Numbered from the stretch's first letter, positions 8,364 to 17,978 are shown. The stretch: 64,000 bases of DNA from Regnicoccus_A sp014224355 (GCF_050920705.1 NZ_CP154799.1:2728001-2792000); one strand, 5' to 3'. Notes: a model not told the origin generated them from the letters alone. Numbers and translations: made by a program.

Positions 8364-9175
8364 GCGAACCAACCCCATCCAAATCCGGCGGCGCTGCCAC
8401 AGAAACCGCCCTGCCTGCGCCGGCTCCCATCCATGTCAGCCGCCCGGATGAGTTCCCCGGGGAGGTGGAGATGAGCCTGCTGGAACACCTGGAGGAGCTG
8501 AGGCGGCGTGTGCTGCGCAGCCTGCTGGCCCTGGTGGTCTCGGCGGTCCTCTGCCTGGTGCTGGTGCGGCCCCTGGTTCAGCTGTTGCAGGTGCCGGCCG
8601 CGGGCATGCGCTTCCTGCAGCTGGCCCCGGGTGAATTCCTGTTCGTCTCCATCAAGGTGGCCGGTTATGCCGGCCTCACCCTGGTGCTTCCCTACATCCT
8701 CTACGAGCTGCTCTGTTTCGTGCTGCCCGGCCTGACCCGTCGGGAGCGACGGCTGGTGGCGCCCGCGGTGGCGGCCTCAGCGGTGCTGTTCATGGCCGGT
8801 CTGGCCTTCGCCTGGTGGGCGCTCGTGCCCGCGGCCCTGCGCTTCCTGGTGAGCTACGGCGCCGATGTGGTCGAGCCGATCTGGTCGATCGAGCGCTACC
8901 TCGACTTCGTGCTGCTGTTGATGGTGGCCACCGGTCTGGCCTTTGAGCTGCCTGTGCTCCAACTGCTGCTCGGAGCTTTCGGGTTGGTGAGGTCCCGCAC
9001 GATGCTGGGGGCCTGGCGCTGGGTGGTGCTGGGCTCCGCCCTCGCTGGCGCCGTGCTCACCCCGTCCACCGACCCTGTCACGATGCTGCTGCTCACCGGT
9101 GCGATCACGGCGCTGTTTCTGATCGGGGTGGCACTGGTGGCGCTGGTGGAGCAGGTGCGAGCCCAACCCGCCTGA
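8360..9175 (+). CDS. tatC: Sec-independent protein translocase TatC
   Basis: Core receptor of the twin-arginine translocase, which exports folded proteins such as the Rieske protein encoded just downstream. The 271-residue protein has a variable head, then the family signature MSLLEHLEELRRRVLRSLLA near residue 38 and six hydrophobic helices, including FLQLAPGEFLFVSIKVAGYA before the second pair. The ATG overlaps the rqcH stop (ATGA), suggesting translational coupling. No tatA is in the window. Confidence 0.95.
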   Translation: MSEPTPSKSGGAATETALPAPAPIHVSRPDEFPGEVEMSLLEHLEELRRRVLRSLLALVVSAVLCLVLVRPLVQLLQVPAAGMRFLQLAPGEFLFVSIKVAGYAGLTLVLPYILYELLCFVLPGLTRRERRLVAPAVAASAVLFMAGLAFAWWALVPAALRFLVSYGADVVEPIWSIERYLDFVLLLMVATGLAFELPVLQLLLGAFGLVRSRTMLGAWRWVVLGSALAGAVLTPSTDPVTMLLLTGAITALFLIGVALVALVEQVRAQPA

Positions 9176-9217
9176 TCCCTGGCACTGGCGGCCCTGGCCC
9201 CTCCGATGCCGCCGCCA

Positions 9218-9568
9218 TCAGAGCAGGAACTCGCTGCTGCGGCCATCAGCGGCGGGTTCCAGAGCCAGGCTCATCGCCTTGCCCAGCCTCGGACGGTCCC
9301 GAGTGGTGCTCAGCCACGCCCGCACCTGCTCCCCCACCCGGAGGTTGTTGAGCACCTCCACCAGCTCCCGCAGACGGGCTTCATAGGCATCGGCCTCGAG
9401 GGGGAAGGACTGCTGCTCGAGGTAGGCCCACATCACCTGCAGGTACAGGCGGCCCCGACGCTGGACCAGCTGCAGGTCATAGGAGGCCTGCCAGCGGGAG
9501 CGCAACAACGCGATCACTTCCTCGTACTGAAGTGGCGTGGACGCGAAGGGAGCGGCGGAATCGGTCAA
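9218..9568 (-). CDS. DUF3067 family protein
   Basis: About 116 residues, soluble, function unknown, conserved in cyanobacteria and plastids. Recognisable core: YEEVIALLRSRWQASYDLQL, LYLQVMWAYLEQQSFPL, YEARLRELVEVLNNL and VRAWLSTTRDRPRLGKAMSL. No ATG is available in frame near the conserved part; TTG at 9568 is my choice. It is divergent from petC. The family name is from memory and the start is uncertain. Confidence 0.75.
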   Translation of the reverse strand: MTDSAAPFASTPLQYEEVIALLRSRWQASYDLQLVQRRGRLYLQVMWAYLEQQSFPLEADAYEARLRELVEVLNNLRVGEQVRAWLSTTRDRPRLGKAMSLALEPAADGRSSEFLL

Positions 9569-9693
9569 CAGGGATGACGGAGGGTGAGGGCGGGGTGACG
9601 GCGGGGGCAGCGCACCGATGGGAGTGACAACAGCATGTTGCGGCAACCGGGCAGACCCCTGGAATGGACCTCGGTGGCAGGAGGGGCAACGGT

Positions 9694-9699
9694 CATAAT
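9694..9699 (+). promoter_or_regulatory. petC: Candidate -10 element of the petCA promoter
   Basis: CATAAT lies 37 bp upstream of the petC ATG, a good match to the sigma-70 -10 box. No convincing -35 hexamer lies 16-18 bp before it, which is common in cyanobacterial promoters. Prediction only. Confidence 0.3.
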
Positions 9700-9736
9700 G
9701 AGCGGCACGTTGCTTCGGCACCAAGGAACGCCTCGT

Positions 9737-10273
9737 ATGACCCAGATCCCTGTGAGCGATGTGCCCGGAATGGGTCGTCGGCAGTTCATGAATCTGCTCA
9801 CCTTCGGCACGGTCACCGGGGTGGCACTGGGGGCTCTGTACCCGGTGGTCAACTACTTCATTCCCCCCAGGGCGGCCGGCAGCGGCGGCGGCACCGCCGC
9901 CAAGGATGAACTGGGCAACACCGTCACCGCCAGCGGCTGGCTCTCCACCCACAAGGAAGGCGACCGCAGTCTGGTGCAGGGTCTCAAGGGTGATCCCACC
10001 TACCTGCTGGTGGAGGGTCCAGAGGCGATCGGCAGCTACGGCATCAACGCCATTTGCACCCACCTGGGCTGCGTCGTGCCCTGGAACAGCGGTGCCAACA
10101 AGTTCGTCTGCCCCTGCCACGGCAGCCAGTACGACGCCACCGGCAAGGTGGTTCGCGGTCCTGCACCCCTCTCCCTGGCCCTGGCGAACGTCACGGTCGA
10201 GAACGACACCGTGTTCCTGAGCCAGTGGAGCGACACCGACTTCCGCACCGGCGACAAGCCCTGGTGGGCCTGA
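9737..10273 (+). CDS. petC: Cytochrome b6f complex Rieske iron-sulfur subunit
   Basis: Passes electrons from plastoquinol to cytochrome f. From ATG 9737 the protein has 178 residues. It shows an N-terminal RRQFMNLLTFG Tat-like region leading into one membrane helix (about 16-42), a Gly-rich hinge (AAGSGGGTAA), then the 2Fe-2S ligands CTHLGC (107-112) and CPCHGS (125-130). The petA gene follows 46 bp downstream. A longer frame begins at 9635, but MTQIPVSDVPGMGRRQF is the family-like start. Confidence 0.97.
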   Translation: MTQIPVSDVPGMGRRQFMNLLTFGTVTGVALGALYPVVNYFIPPRAAGSGGGTAAKDELGNTVTASGWLSTHKEGDRSLVQGLKGDPTYLLVEGPEAIGSYGINAICTHLGCVVPWNSGANKFVCPCHGSQYDATGKVVRGPAPLSLALANVTVENDTVFLSQWSDTDFRTGDKPWWA

Positions 10274-10319
10274 TCCACCGCGTTCTCCCTCTCCTTCGTC
10301 GCCCGTTTGCCCACCCCCC

Positions 10320-11252
10320 ATGCGCCGCTCCCTCTCCCTGCTGCTGAGCTCCCTGCTCGTCACCGCTGCCCTGCTGCTGGCTCCCCAGGCCAGCTGGGCC
10401 TATCCGTTCTGGGCCCAGCAGAACTACGCCAGTCCCCGTGAAGCCACGGGCAAGATCGTCTGCGCCAACTGCCACCTGGCCAAGAAGGCCACCCAGGTGG
10501 AGGTCCCTCAGGCCGTGATGCCCGACACCGTCTTCAAGGCGGTGGTCAAAATCCCCTACGACACCTCCCTGCAGCAGGTGGGTGCCGATGGCAGTCGCTC
10601 AGGGCTCAACGTCGGTGCAGTGGTGATGCTCCCTGACGGCTTCAAGATGGCCCCGCAGGAGCGAATGAGCGAAGAGCTGAAGGAGGAGACTGCGGGGGTT
10701 TACTTCACCCAGTACAGCGACGACGATCCCAACATCCTGCTGGTGGGCCCCCTTCCCGGTGACCAGCACCAGGAGATCGTCTTCCCGATCCTTTCCCCTG
10801 ATCCCGGCAGCGACAGCTCGATTCACTTCGGCAAGTACTCGATCCACGTGGGCGGCAACCGTGGCCGCGGCCAGGTTTATCCCACCGGTGAGAAGAGCAA
10901 CAACGGCATCTTCAATGCTTCCGTGGACGGCACCGTCGCCGCCATCACCCCCGGAGAGAACGGAGGCTCGGTGGTGGAGATCAGCACGGCCGATGGCCAG
11001 AGCGTCAGCGAAACGGTTCCTGCTGGACCCATGCTCACCGTGGCGGTGGGCGACAGCGTCACCGCCGGCTCCGCCCTCTCCGATGACCCCAACGTGGGTG
11101 GATTCGGTCAGCTGGACGCAGAAATCGTCCTTCAGAACCCCGTTCGCCTCTACGGCATGCTGGCCTTCTTCGCCGCTGTGGCCCTGGCCCAGATCATGCT
11201 GGTCCTGAAAAAGAAGCAGGTCGAGAAAGTCCAGGCTGCCGAAGGCATCTGA
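10320..11252 (+). CDS. petA: Cytochrome f apoprotein
   Basis: Membrane-anchored c-type cytochrome of the b6f complex that reduces plastocyanin or cytochrome c6. The 310-residue precursor has a signal peptide cleaved after ASWA (residue 27), so Tyr28 supplies the axial amine ligand. The heme motif CANCH is at 48-52. The large lumenal domain ends in a C-terminal anchor (YGMLAFFAAVALAQIMLVLK) with a short stromal Lys-rich tail. It forms an operon with petC. Confidence 0.98.
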   Translation: MRRSLSLLLSSLLVTAALLLAPQASWAYPFWAQQNYASPREATGKIVCANCHLAKKATQVEVPQAVMPDTVFKAVVKIPYDTSLQQVGADGSRSGLNVGAVVMLPDGFKMAPQERMSEELKEETAGVYFTQYSDDDPNILLVGPLPGDQHQEIVFPILSPDPGSDSSIHFGKYSIHVGGNRGRGQVYPTGEKSNNGIFNASVDGTVAAITPGENGGSVVEISTADGQSVSETVPAGPMLTVAVGDSVTAGSALSDDPNVGGFGQLDAEIVLQNPVRLYGMLAFFAAVALAQIMLVLKKKQVEKVQAAEGI

Positions 11253-11279
11253 GCCTTGGCTGCCTTGCCGTTCGCCTGA

Positions 11280-12181
11280 GTGGATTCGTTGGTGTTTCTC
11301 TCCCCGGCCACGGCCCTGGCCGTGTTCACCTCACCGGGGCCCCTGATCTTTCAGCTCGGCCCCTTTTCCCTGCGCTGGTATGGCCTGCTGATTGCCCTGG
11401 CGGTGCTGATCGGTCTGCTGCTGGCCACCCGGCTCGGTCAGGCCCGGGGCATCGACCCCGTGCTGATCGCCGATCTGCTTCCCCTGCTGGTGCTGGCGGC
11501 CGTGCTGGGCGCCCGTCTCTACTACGTGCTCCTTGAATGGCGGCAATACCAGCTCAACTGGCTGGAGGCCCTGGCCATCTGGCGCGGCGGCATCGCCATC
11601 CATGGGGCCCTGATCGGGGGCACTGTGGCGGTGATCGCCTATTGCCGCTGGCGCAAGCTGGCCTTCTGGAACCTTCTCGACGTGCTTGTCCCCTCCGTGG
11701 CCCTGGGGCAGGCGATCGGACGCTGGGGGAACTTCTTCAATTCCGAAGCCTTCGGTCTGCCCACCGATCTGCCCTGGAAGCTCTACATCCCCACCCTCAA
11801 CAGGCCTGCCCCTTTCCTCGATCAACAGTATTTCCACCCCACGTTTCTCTATGAATCCCTCTGGAATCTGGGGGTGGTGGCACTGCTGCTGATCCTGTTC
11901 CGAGCAGGAGCCAAGGGCAGGATCAAGCTGCCCGCCGGAGCTCTGAGCTGCGTGTATCTGGTGAGCTACAGCCTCGGCAGGCTATGGATCGAAGGGCTGC
12001 GCACCGACCCCCTCTGCCTGTTCTCCAGCCCACCCTTCTGCGAGGGGGGCTGCGCATGGCCCAGCTGATGAGCCTGTTGCTGATCGTCCTCGGGAGCGTG
12101 GGTCTCTGGCTGATCTACGGCCAGCACCGTCCCCTGCCTGATCCAGGTGGAGCTCCCCCCCAGCCGCGGAACCCCTCTTGA
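11280..12181 (+). pseudogene. lgt: Prolipoprotein diacylglyceryl transferase, C-terminal frame broken
   Basis: Adds diacylglycerol to the lipobox cysteine of prolipoproteins. A GTG start at 11280 gives several membrane helices, IHGALIGG and the signature GQAIGRWGNFFNSEAFG. The literal frame stops at 12068 after FCEGGCAWPS and lacks the last helix. One more G in the G6 run at 12044-12049 gives GGLRMAQLMSLLLIVLGSVG and a stop at 12181, about 300 residues as expected for Lgt. The restored stop overlaps the cobM start codon (TTGA), which supports this reading. Lipoprotein substrates occur in the window at 36157 and 39066. Confidence 0.9.
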
Positions 12182-13023
12182 GCGGATCATCCAACCTGCC
12201 ACCGCCTCTGCCGGCTTCTTCAGGCAGAGAGCCCCCGGGGCCTGTGTTGATCGTGGGGGCAGGCCCCGGAGCCGTCGACCTGATGACCGTGCGCGCCACC
12301 CGCGCCGTTCAGACCGCCGATGTGCTGGTGTGGACCGATTCCCTGGTGTCCCCTCAGATCGCCGCCCTGGCGCCCTCCCACTGCGAAAGCATCCGCACCA
12401 GCACTCTCACCCTTGAAGAGGTGATGGCGCTGGTGGTGCAGCGAGCACGTGCCGGCCTGCGGGTGGTGCGCCTCCACGACGGTGATCCCTGCCTCTACGG
12501 AGCCCTGGCGGAGCAGATCTGCCGCCTGGCCGATGCTGAGCTGGCCGTGGAGGTGGTGCCGGGCCTGAGCGCCTACCAGGCCACGGCCGCAGCCCTGAAG
12601 GCCGAGCTCACCATCCCCGGACTCGTCCAGACGATCGTGCTCAGCCGGGCCGGTGGCCGCACCGGCGTGCCGGAGCGGGAATCGCTGGCGCAGCTGGCTT
12701 CCCTGCGGGCCTCGCTCTGTCTCTACCTCAGCGCCCGCCACGTGGAATCGGTCCAGCAGGAGCTGCTGGAGCACTACCCCGCCGACACGCCCGTGGCGAT
12801 CGGCTACCGCGTGAGCTGGCCGGATCAGTGGCTGCAGGTGGTGCCCCTGGAGCAGATGGCGGCCGTCAGCCGGGAGCGGCAGTTGATCCGCACCACGCTC
12901 TACGTGGTCAGCCCTGCCCTGGCGGCCCCAGAGCTGGCACGATCCAGGCTCTACTCCGCCAGCCATGACCACCTGTTCCGCCCTGCCAAGGCTGTGGCCA
13001 AGGCAGGCGGATCAGGGGGGTGA
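12178..13023 (+). CDS. cobM: Precorrin-4 C11-methyltransferase
   Basis: SAM-dependent methyltransferase of the corrin ring in cobamide (B12-type) synthesis. Motifs are VLIVGAGPGAVDLMTVRA, VRLHDGDPCLYGALAEQ and VVPGLSAYQATAAALKAELT, with the AIGYRVSWPDQWL region near the C-terminus. The start is TTG at 12178, whose last two bases begin the restored lgt stop. It is followed by tRNA-Val. A CobT-family gene lies at 37245, so cobamide genes are dispersed. Confidence 0.92.
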   Translation: MSGSSNLPPPLPASSGREPPGPVLIVGAGPGAVDLMTVRATRAVQTADVLVWTDSLVSPQIAALAPSHCESIRTSTLTLEEVMALVVQRARAGLRVVRLHDGDPCLYGALAEQICRLADAELAVEVVPGLSAYQATAAALKAELTIPGLVQTIVLSRAGGRTGVPERESLAQLASLRASLCLYLSARHVESVQQELLEHYPADTPVAIGYRVSWPDQWLQVVPLEQMAAVSRERQLIRTTLYVVSPALAAPELARSRLYSASHDHLFRPAKAVAKAGGSGG

Positions 13024-13051
13024 ACCACGGTGTTTTAGGATCAGAAGGTGC

Positions 13052-13123
<72 letters not shown>

Positions 13124-13180
13124 TTCTCAGATTCAGACCTGTTCACTGCACCCATCTTCCCTGAGGGGGAGGGATCGCGC

Positions 13181-13600
13181 TCAGGCCAGCACAGGGCTGG
13201 TGATCAGCTCGGCGTGGAGGATGTCCATCACCTCAAGAATGCGGGCCGAATCGCTGGGATCGAGGTCCAGTTGAGCAGCAAGATCGGAGAGGATCTGTTG
13301 TTCCTGAGCCACCAATTCCCCATCGGAGCGCATGATTTCGGCGGCCACCGCAAAGGCGGTCCGTCGCTCGTGGGCATCCAGTTGAAGCGCTGCTCGGGCC
13401 ATCAGGATGGGGGCTCCATCACGACGCAGCTCAGCCAGCAGGCTGTCGAACAACTGAATCATGGCGGCATCCCCCATCTGGTTGAAGGGGACCCGATAGT
13501 CGAGGGAGTGGCGCAGGGCTCGCGAACCGGCACGCGTGAGAACCCCATCCCAGGAGACGGCGGCAAGGGCCACGGCCACAAAGGCGGTCGGTGAATCCAT
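13181..13600 (-). CDS. TerB-like (tellurite resistance family) helical protein
   Basis: A 139-residue all-alpha soluble protein. The pattern FAVAAEIMRSDGELVAQEQQ followed by LSDLAAQLDLD resembles the TerB/DjlA-N helical bundle with its acidic metal-binding turns. The role is unknown; TerB-like proteins in cyanobacteria are common and are not evidence of tellurite resistance by themselves. ATG 13600. Neighbours are tRNA-Val downstream and ppx upstream on the same strand. Confidence 0.65.
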   Translation of the reverse strand: MDSPTAFVAVALAAVSWDGVLTRAGSRALRHSLDYRVPFNQMGDAAMIQLFDSLLAELRRDGAPILMARAALQLDAHERRTAFAVAAEIMRSDGELVAQEQQILSDLAAQLDLDPSDSARILEVMDILHAELITSPVLA

Positions 13601-13668
13601 GGTGCTGGAATCAGGAATGTACTGGCTCCGTCATGGCGGGGCGGGAGCAGCCGGCGCTGTGGTCCTCG

Positions 13669-15296
13669 CTACCGCCCATCGGATTCCACCACCAGACGCA
13701 CCCCCGTGGCCTCCGCCAGGGGTTCGGCACATCCCTGCAGGCTCCAGCGCTCGAGGCTGAGGTCCAGGGGCGAGGCAGGCTCGAGGACGATGCTCAGTTC
13801 ACTGGTGCTGCAGGCGATGCGCAGGCCGGCCACTGCCGGTGTGGGGCGGCGATCGAGAGCCGCAGCCAGCCGCAGGAGCATGGCCATCCCGCTGACGGTG
13901 CGTCTCTGCTCGCGGCCCGGCAGCAGCAACCAGGACTCATGGCGCTTCTTGGGAAGGCTGCGACGGTGGTAGCGGGCGATCGCCGCCACCATCAGCTGCT
14001 CCGTCTCGGAGTAGCCGAGCAGGTCGCCGTGGCGGATCAGATACCAGCTGTGCTTGTGGTAAGCGCCGATGTTGATGTGCTGACCACAGGCGTGCAGCAT
14101 CGCCGCGGCCCAGAGCAGTTGCCGTCCTTCGCCCTCGTCCTGGTGCAGCACTCCGCGGCAACGGTCGTAGAGGCTGAGGGCATGCTGCGCCACCCGCTCA
14201 GCCCGCTTCTGGTCAACGCCATAGCGCTGGGCCAGCTGCAGGACCGTGCGCCGGCGGATGCTGCTCTGGTAGGCGAAGCGATCGACGATCAGGTCGTGGC
14301 GCAGCATCCAGTCGACGATCAACCCTTCGCGCAGGGCCCGCTCGCTGATCACCATCTCCCCGGCCTGGAGCATCGCCATGGCCTGCTGCAGCACCAGGGC
14401 ACCCGGCACGATGATTTCGGCCCGGCGTTCATTGATCGCCGCCAGGGAGCGCCGTTGCTCCGGTGTCATCGTCGCCAGCCGGTTCACCTGCTGATCGATC
14501 TGATCCCGGCTCATCCTGAATCCCTGCAGGCGCAGGGGGTGCGCTCCTGCCCAGAGGCCACCAGTGACGCCAGGGCCGTGGCCGTGCCGCTGGTCCCCAC
14601 CATCACCGGCACCTGGCCAGGCCTCAGATGGCGCTTGACCCGCTCCACAGCCGGCTCCAGGGATCCCTGGATGAAGGCCCTCAGGAACGTGAGCCTGGCC
14701 GGCGGCAAGGGGTCTTCCCGGATGAAGTCCCGTTGCAACCGCACGGCGCCGATGCGGGTGCTGGTGAGTTCACGGGCATCCCCGCCGTCGGCAAGGATCA
14801 GCTCAGTGGAGCCGCCGCCGATGTCGAGGATCAGGTGGGGGGTCTCGCCGAAGGCCATGCCTGAGAGCACCCCGAGGTAGATCAGACGCGCCTCTTCCTG
14901 GCCGCTGACCAGATCCACCTCCAGGCCCAGTTGTTCCTGGACCGCCTGCACGAACAAACGACCATTGGGCGCCTCCCGCACCGCGCTGGTGGCAGCGGTG
15001 AGGATCTGCTCCACCCCATGGCTCTCCGCCAGTTGGCGGCAATGGCGCAGGGCGATGAACGCCCGCTCGATCGCCTCCGGGGTCAGGTCGCCTGTCTCCG
15101 GGTCCCGCTCCCCGAGGCGGGTGGTCGACTTTTCCGCCAGCACCAGCTGAAAGCTGCGCAACTCCGGATTCACTGCAGCAATCAGCAGGTGAATGGAGTT
15201 GGTGCCGATGTCGATGGCCGCCACATGCCTGATCCCGACGCCGGGGACCTGGCGGACAGGAGCCACCTCCGTGGTGGCGAGGTCGGGAGGGGCCAT
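13669..15296 (-). pseudogene. ppx: Exopolyphosphatase/GppA phosphatase, frame broken once
   Basis: Hydrolyses polyphosphate and/or pppGpp. The N-terminal ASKHA part shows AAIDIGTNSIHLLIA, TAATSAVREAPNG and LDIGGGSTELILADG. The C-terminal HD-like part (MSRDQIDQQVNRLATMTPEQ to GVRLVVESDGR, with the metal-binding LHACGQHINIGAYHKHSWY) follows in another frame. The literal stop and next ATG overlap as ATGA at 14511-14514. One extra base in the G5 run at 14535-14539 gives RTPLRLQGFRMSRDQ and a single protein of about 540 residues, the usual Ppx length. ATG 15296 was chosen; the frame can extend to TTG 15407. Confidence 0.85.
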
Positions 15297-15406
15297 CGGG
15301 CGACCAGCCGTCACGGACCGCGCCACTTTGCCACCGAAGACCCCAACCGGCTGCCCCTGCCTCAGCCATGGCCTTGCCCTGAGCGGAAGGGCCGTAACCT
15401 GCGCCA

Positions 15407-16288
15407 ATGAACATCCGCGCCTCCCTGCGGGGCTGGTTCGAGCTGCTGCGCTGGCACAAGCCCAGCGGACGTCTGATCCTGCTGATCCCGGCCGGCTGGG
15501 CCCTCTGGCTCACCCCCCTGGCACCGCCAGAGCTCTCCCTGGTGGCCCTGATCGTGGCCGGTGGCCTGGCGGTGAGCGGCGCCGGTTGCGTGGCCAACGA
15601 CCTCTGGGACCGCCGCATCGATCCGCTGGTGGAGCGGACGCGGCGGCGCCCCCTGGCCAGTGGCCGGGTGGGGGTGGCCGAGGCGATGGTGCTGCTGCTG
15701 GCCTGCCTTCTGGTGGCCCTGGCTGTGGTGCTGCTGCTGCCGGCGGCCAGCCGTGGTCTCTGCCTGGCCCTGGCGACAGCCGCCCTGCCACCGGTGCTGA
15801 TCTACCCCTCCGCCAAACGCTGGTTCGCCTTTCCCCAGATGGTGCTCGCCCTCTGCTGGGGGTTCGCGGTGCTGATCCCCTGGGCGGCCGCCACGGCCAG
15901 CCTGGGAGGGGGCTGGCCCCTGCCGCTGACCTGGCTGGCCACGCTGCTGTGGACCTTCGGCTTCGACACCGTCTATGCCATGGCCGACCGGACCGATGAC
16001 GCTGCCCTGGGCATCCGCAGCAGCGCCCTCAGCCTGGGAGAGGCGGCGGCTGGCGTGGTGGGGCTTTGCTATGCGGCGGCCGCTCTGCTGCTGGCGGGCG
16101 CCGCCAGCGCGGCCGGGGTGCACTGGATCTTCTGGCCGCTCTGGACGCTGGCCGCCGCCGGGATGCTGCGGGAATCCCTGCGGCTGCGAGGGCAACCTCC
16201 CCGCTCCCGCTTCGGGGAGCATTTCAGCCGCCAGGTGCAGCTTGGCGCCCTTCTCCTGCTGGCCCTGGTGCTGGGACGCGGGACATGA
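15407..16288 (+). CDS. UbiA-family 4-hydroxybenzoate polyprenyltransferase
   Basis: Membrane prenyltransferase of the plastoquinone head-group pathway in cyanobacteria. The 293-residue protein has about eight hydrophobic helices, the first Asp motif NDLWDRRID near residue 65 and the second YAMADRTDDAALGIRSSAL, both typical of UbiA. N-terminal LLRWHKPSGRLILLIPAGWA is characteristic. The stop overlaps the next ATG (ATGA), so the two genes are probably cotranscribed. Confidence 0.9.
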   Translation: MNIRASLRGWFELLRWHKPSGRLILLIPAGWALWLTPLAPPELSLVALIVAGGLAVSGAGCVANDLWDRRIDPLVERTRRRPLASGRVGVAEAMVLLLACLLVALAVVLLLPAASRGLCLALATAALPPVLIYPSAKRWFAFPQMVLALCWGFAVLIPWAAATASLGGGWPLPLTWLATLLWTFGFDTVYAMADRTDDAALGIRSSALSLGEAAAGVVGLCYAAAALLLAGAASAAGVHWIFWPLWTLAAAGMLRESLRLRGQPPRSRFGEHFSRQVQLGALLLLALVLGRGT

Positions 16289-17196
16289 GCGACTGGTTGC
16301 CACCACCGCTGCGACCGGGAGACCGGGTGAGGCTGGTGGCCGCCAGCTCAGCCCTGGCGGAGCGTCAGCGTCTGGAGGCGGGCATGGCCATGCTTGAGGG
16401 GTGGGGGCTTGAGGTGGATCTTCCCTTCGCCCAGGAGCGGCGTTGGGGGTACCTGGCCGGCCGCGATCAGGAACGCCTGGCCGACCTGCTGCCCTCGGCG
16501 CAGGCAGCCACCGGTGACCCGCCCGCTCTGCTGGCCTGTGTTCGTGGTGGCTGGGGTGCAGCGCGGCTGCTGGAGGGGCCCCTGCCCCTCCCGGAGGGGT
16601 GGCTGCTGGGCTTCTCGGATGTGACCTCCCTGCTGCTGGCCCAGCAGGCCAGGGGCCTGCGTGGCGCGGTCCACGGCCCGATGGTCACCACTCTGGCGGC
16701 CGAGCCGCCCTGGAGCCAGGAGCGGCTGCGTCAATTGCTGTTCGGAGAGGTGCCGGGCCCGTTGCAGGGGACACCGTGGCAGGACGGGCAAGCCGAGGGG
16801 CCCCTGTTGGTGGCCAACCTCACCGTCGCCACCCATCTGCTGGGCACGGAGCACCTCCCAGACCTGGAGGGAGCGGTGCTGATCCTGGAAGACGTGGGCG
16901 AGGCCCCGTACCGGATCGAGCGCATGCTCACCCACTGGCGCCTCTGCGGCGCCCTGCATCAGCTGGCCGGGATCGGCTTCGGCAGCTTCCAGGATTGTGA
17001 GGAGCCCGACGGGGAGGGGGTCAGCGCCGGGGAGCGCTTCAGCCTGGAGCAGGTGCTGCGGGAGCGCACCGCCGATCTGGGCATCCCCGTGGTCGCCGGG
17101 CTGCCCGTGGGCCATGAGCCCGGCAACGCAGCCCTTCCCCTGGGGGTGCCCTGCCGCCTGGATGGCGGGAGCGCAGAGCTGAGTCTGCTGCTCTGA
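16285..17196 (+). CDS. S66-family LD-carboxypeptidase (LdcA/MccF-like)
   Basis: Cytoplasmic serine peptidase that trims the terminal D-Ala from murein tetrapeptides during peptidoglycan recycling; the related MccF branch cleaves microcin C. From ATG 16285, 303 residues: RLVAASSAL, LLACVRGGWGAARLLE carrying the nucleophile-region GGWGA, GFSDVTSLLLAQQARG, HGPM, and a C-terminal VVAGLPVGHEPGNAALPLG with the conserved GH. ATGA overlap with the prenyltransferase gene; convergent with ispD. Confidence 0.85.
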   Translation: MSDWLPPPLRPGDRVRLVAASSALAERQRLEAGMAMLEGWGLEVDLPFAQERRWGYLAGRDQERLADLLPSAQAATGDPPALLACVRGGWGAARLLEGPLPLPEGWLLGFSDVTSLLLAQQARGLRGAVHGPMVTTLAAEPPWSQERLRQLLFGEVPGPLQGTPWQDGQAEGPLLVANLTVATHLLGTEHLPDLEGAVLILEDVGEAPYRIERMLTHWRLCGALHQLAGIGFGSFQDCEEPDGEGVSAGERFSLEQVLRERTADLGIPVVAGLPVGHEPGNAALPLGVPCRLDGGSAELSLLL

Positions 17197-17209
17197 ATCA
17201 GCCGGGGAA

Positions 17210-17900
17210 TCAGACGCTCGCGCCGCTGCGCTCGCCCAGCACCGCCTCGGCGATGGTGAGATCGAAGGGAGTGGTGAGTTTGATGTTCGAGGCCGCGGCC
17301 TCGATCACCCGCACCGGCCAGCCGAGTCGCTCGAACAGGGAGGCGTCGTCGGTCACACTCCAGCCTTCGGCTGCAGCTCTGGCATGGCCGCGGCGCAGCT
17401 GGTCCACGGGAAAACCCTGGGGCGTCTGTGCCGCCCAGAGGGCCTGACGATCGGGAGTGTCCACGATCAGGCCATCGGCGGCCACCCGTTTGATCGTGTC
17501 CGACACCGGCACCGCCGCGATCACCGCCTCACCCCGAGCGGCGGCGGCAGCGCAGCGGCTGATCAGATCCGGCTCCACGAGGCAACGGGCGCCGTCATGG
17601 ATCAACACAGCCTCGGCTTCCGGCGGCAAGGCCCCCAGGCCCAGGCGTACTGAATCCTGCCGGGTCTCGCCCCCCTCGATCCAGCACACGGGCCGATCCG
17701 GCGCCGCTGCAGTCACAAGGGCCTCCACATCCACCTGGTCCCGGCTCTGGCCCACCAGGCCGATCCAGCTGATTTCCGCAGTGGCCAAGGCCGCCTCCAG
17801 GGTCCAGGCCAGCACGGGGCGCCCCGCCACGGGCAGGAGCAGCTTGTTGCGCTCCCCCCATCCGGCGGCCGCTGCCGGCAGCGGCGATCAGCAAATGCAC
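17210..17900 (-). pseudogene. ispD: 2-C-methyl-D-erythritol 4-phosphate cytidylyltransferase, frame broken near N-terminus
   Basis: Forms CDP-ME in the MEP isoprenoid pathway and is essential in cyanobacteria. The N-terminus HLLIAAAGSGRRM (CTP-binding loop) is in one frame from GTG 17900. The rest (AGRPVLAWTLEAAL, VLIHDGARCLVEPDLI, AAQTPQGFPVDQLRRGH, ASNIKLTTPFDL) is in another. The switch is the C6 run at 17854-17859. With eight bases it reads RRMGGERNKLLLPVAGRPVL, matching the family register; with five it reads RRMGERNK. Convergent with the LD-carboxypeptidase. Confidence 0.88.
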
Positions 17901-17978
17901 AAGGGACTCCAGCGCTGCGGACAAACCAGACCAGATTCATACAATCAGGCCGCCCGCCGCCTTCCAGCCGCCGCTCCG

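Noticed and set aside
12068..12300. B12 riboswitch upstream of cobM
   Set aside because: The region is occupied by the lgt 3' end and cobM itself, leaving no room for the aptamer.
13181..13600. Tellurite resistance island around the TerB-like gene
   Set aside because: No other ter gene is nearby; it is a lone helical protein beside ppx and a tRNA.
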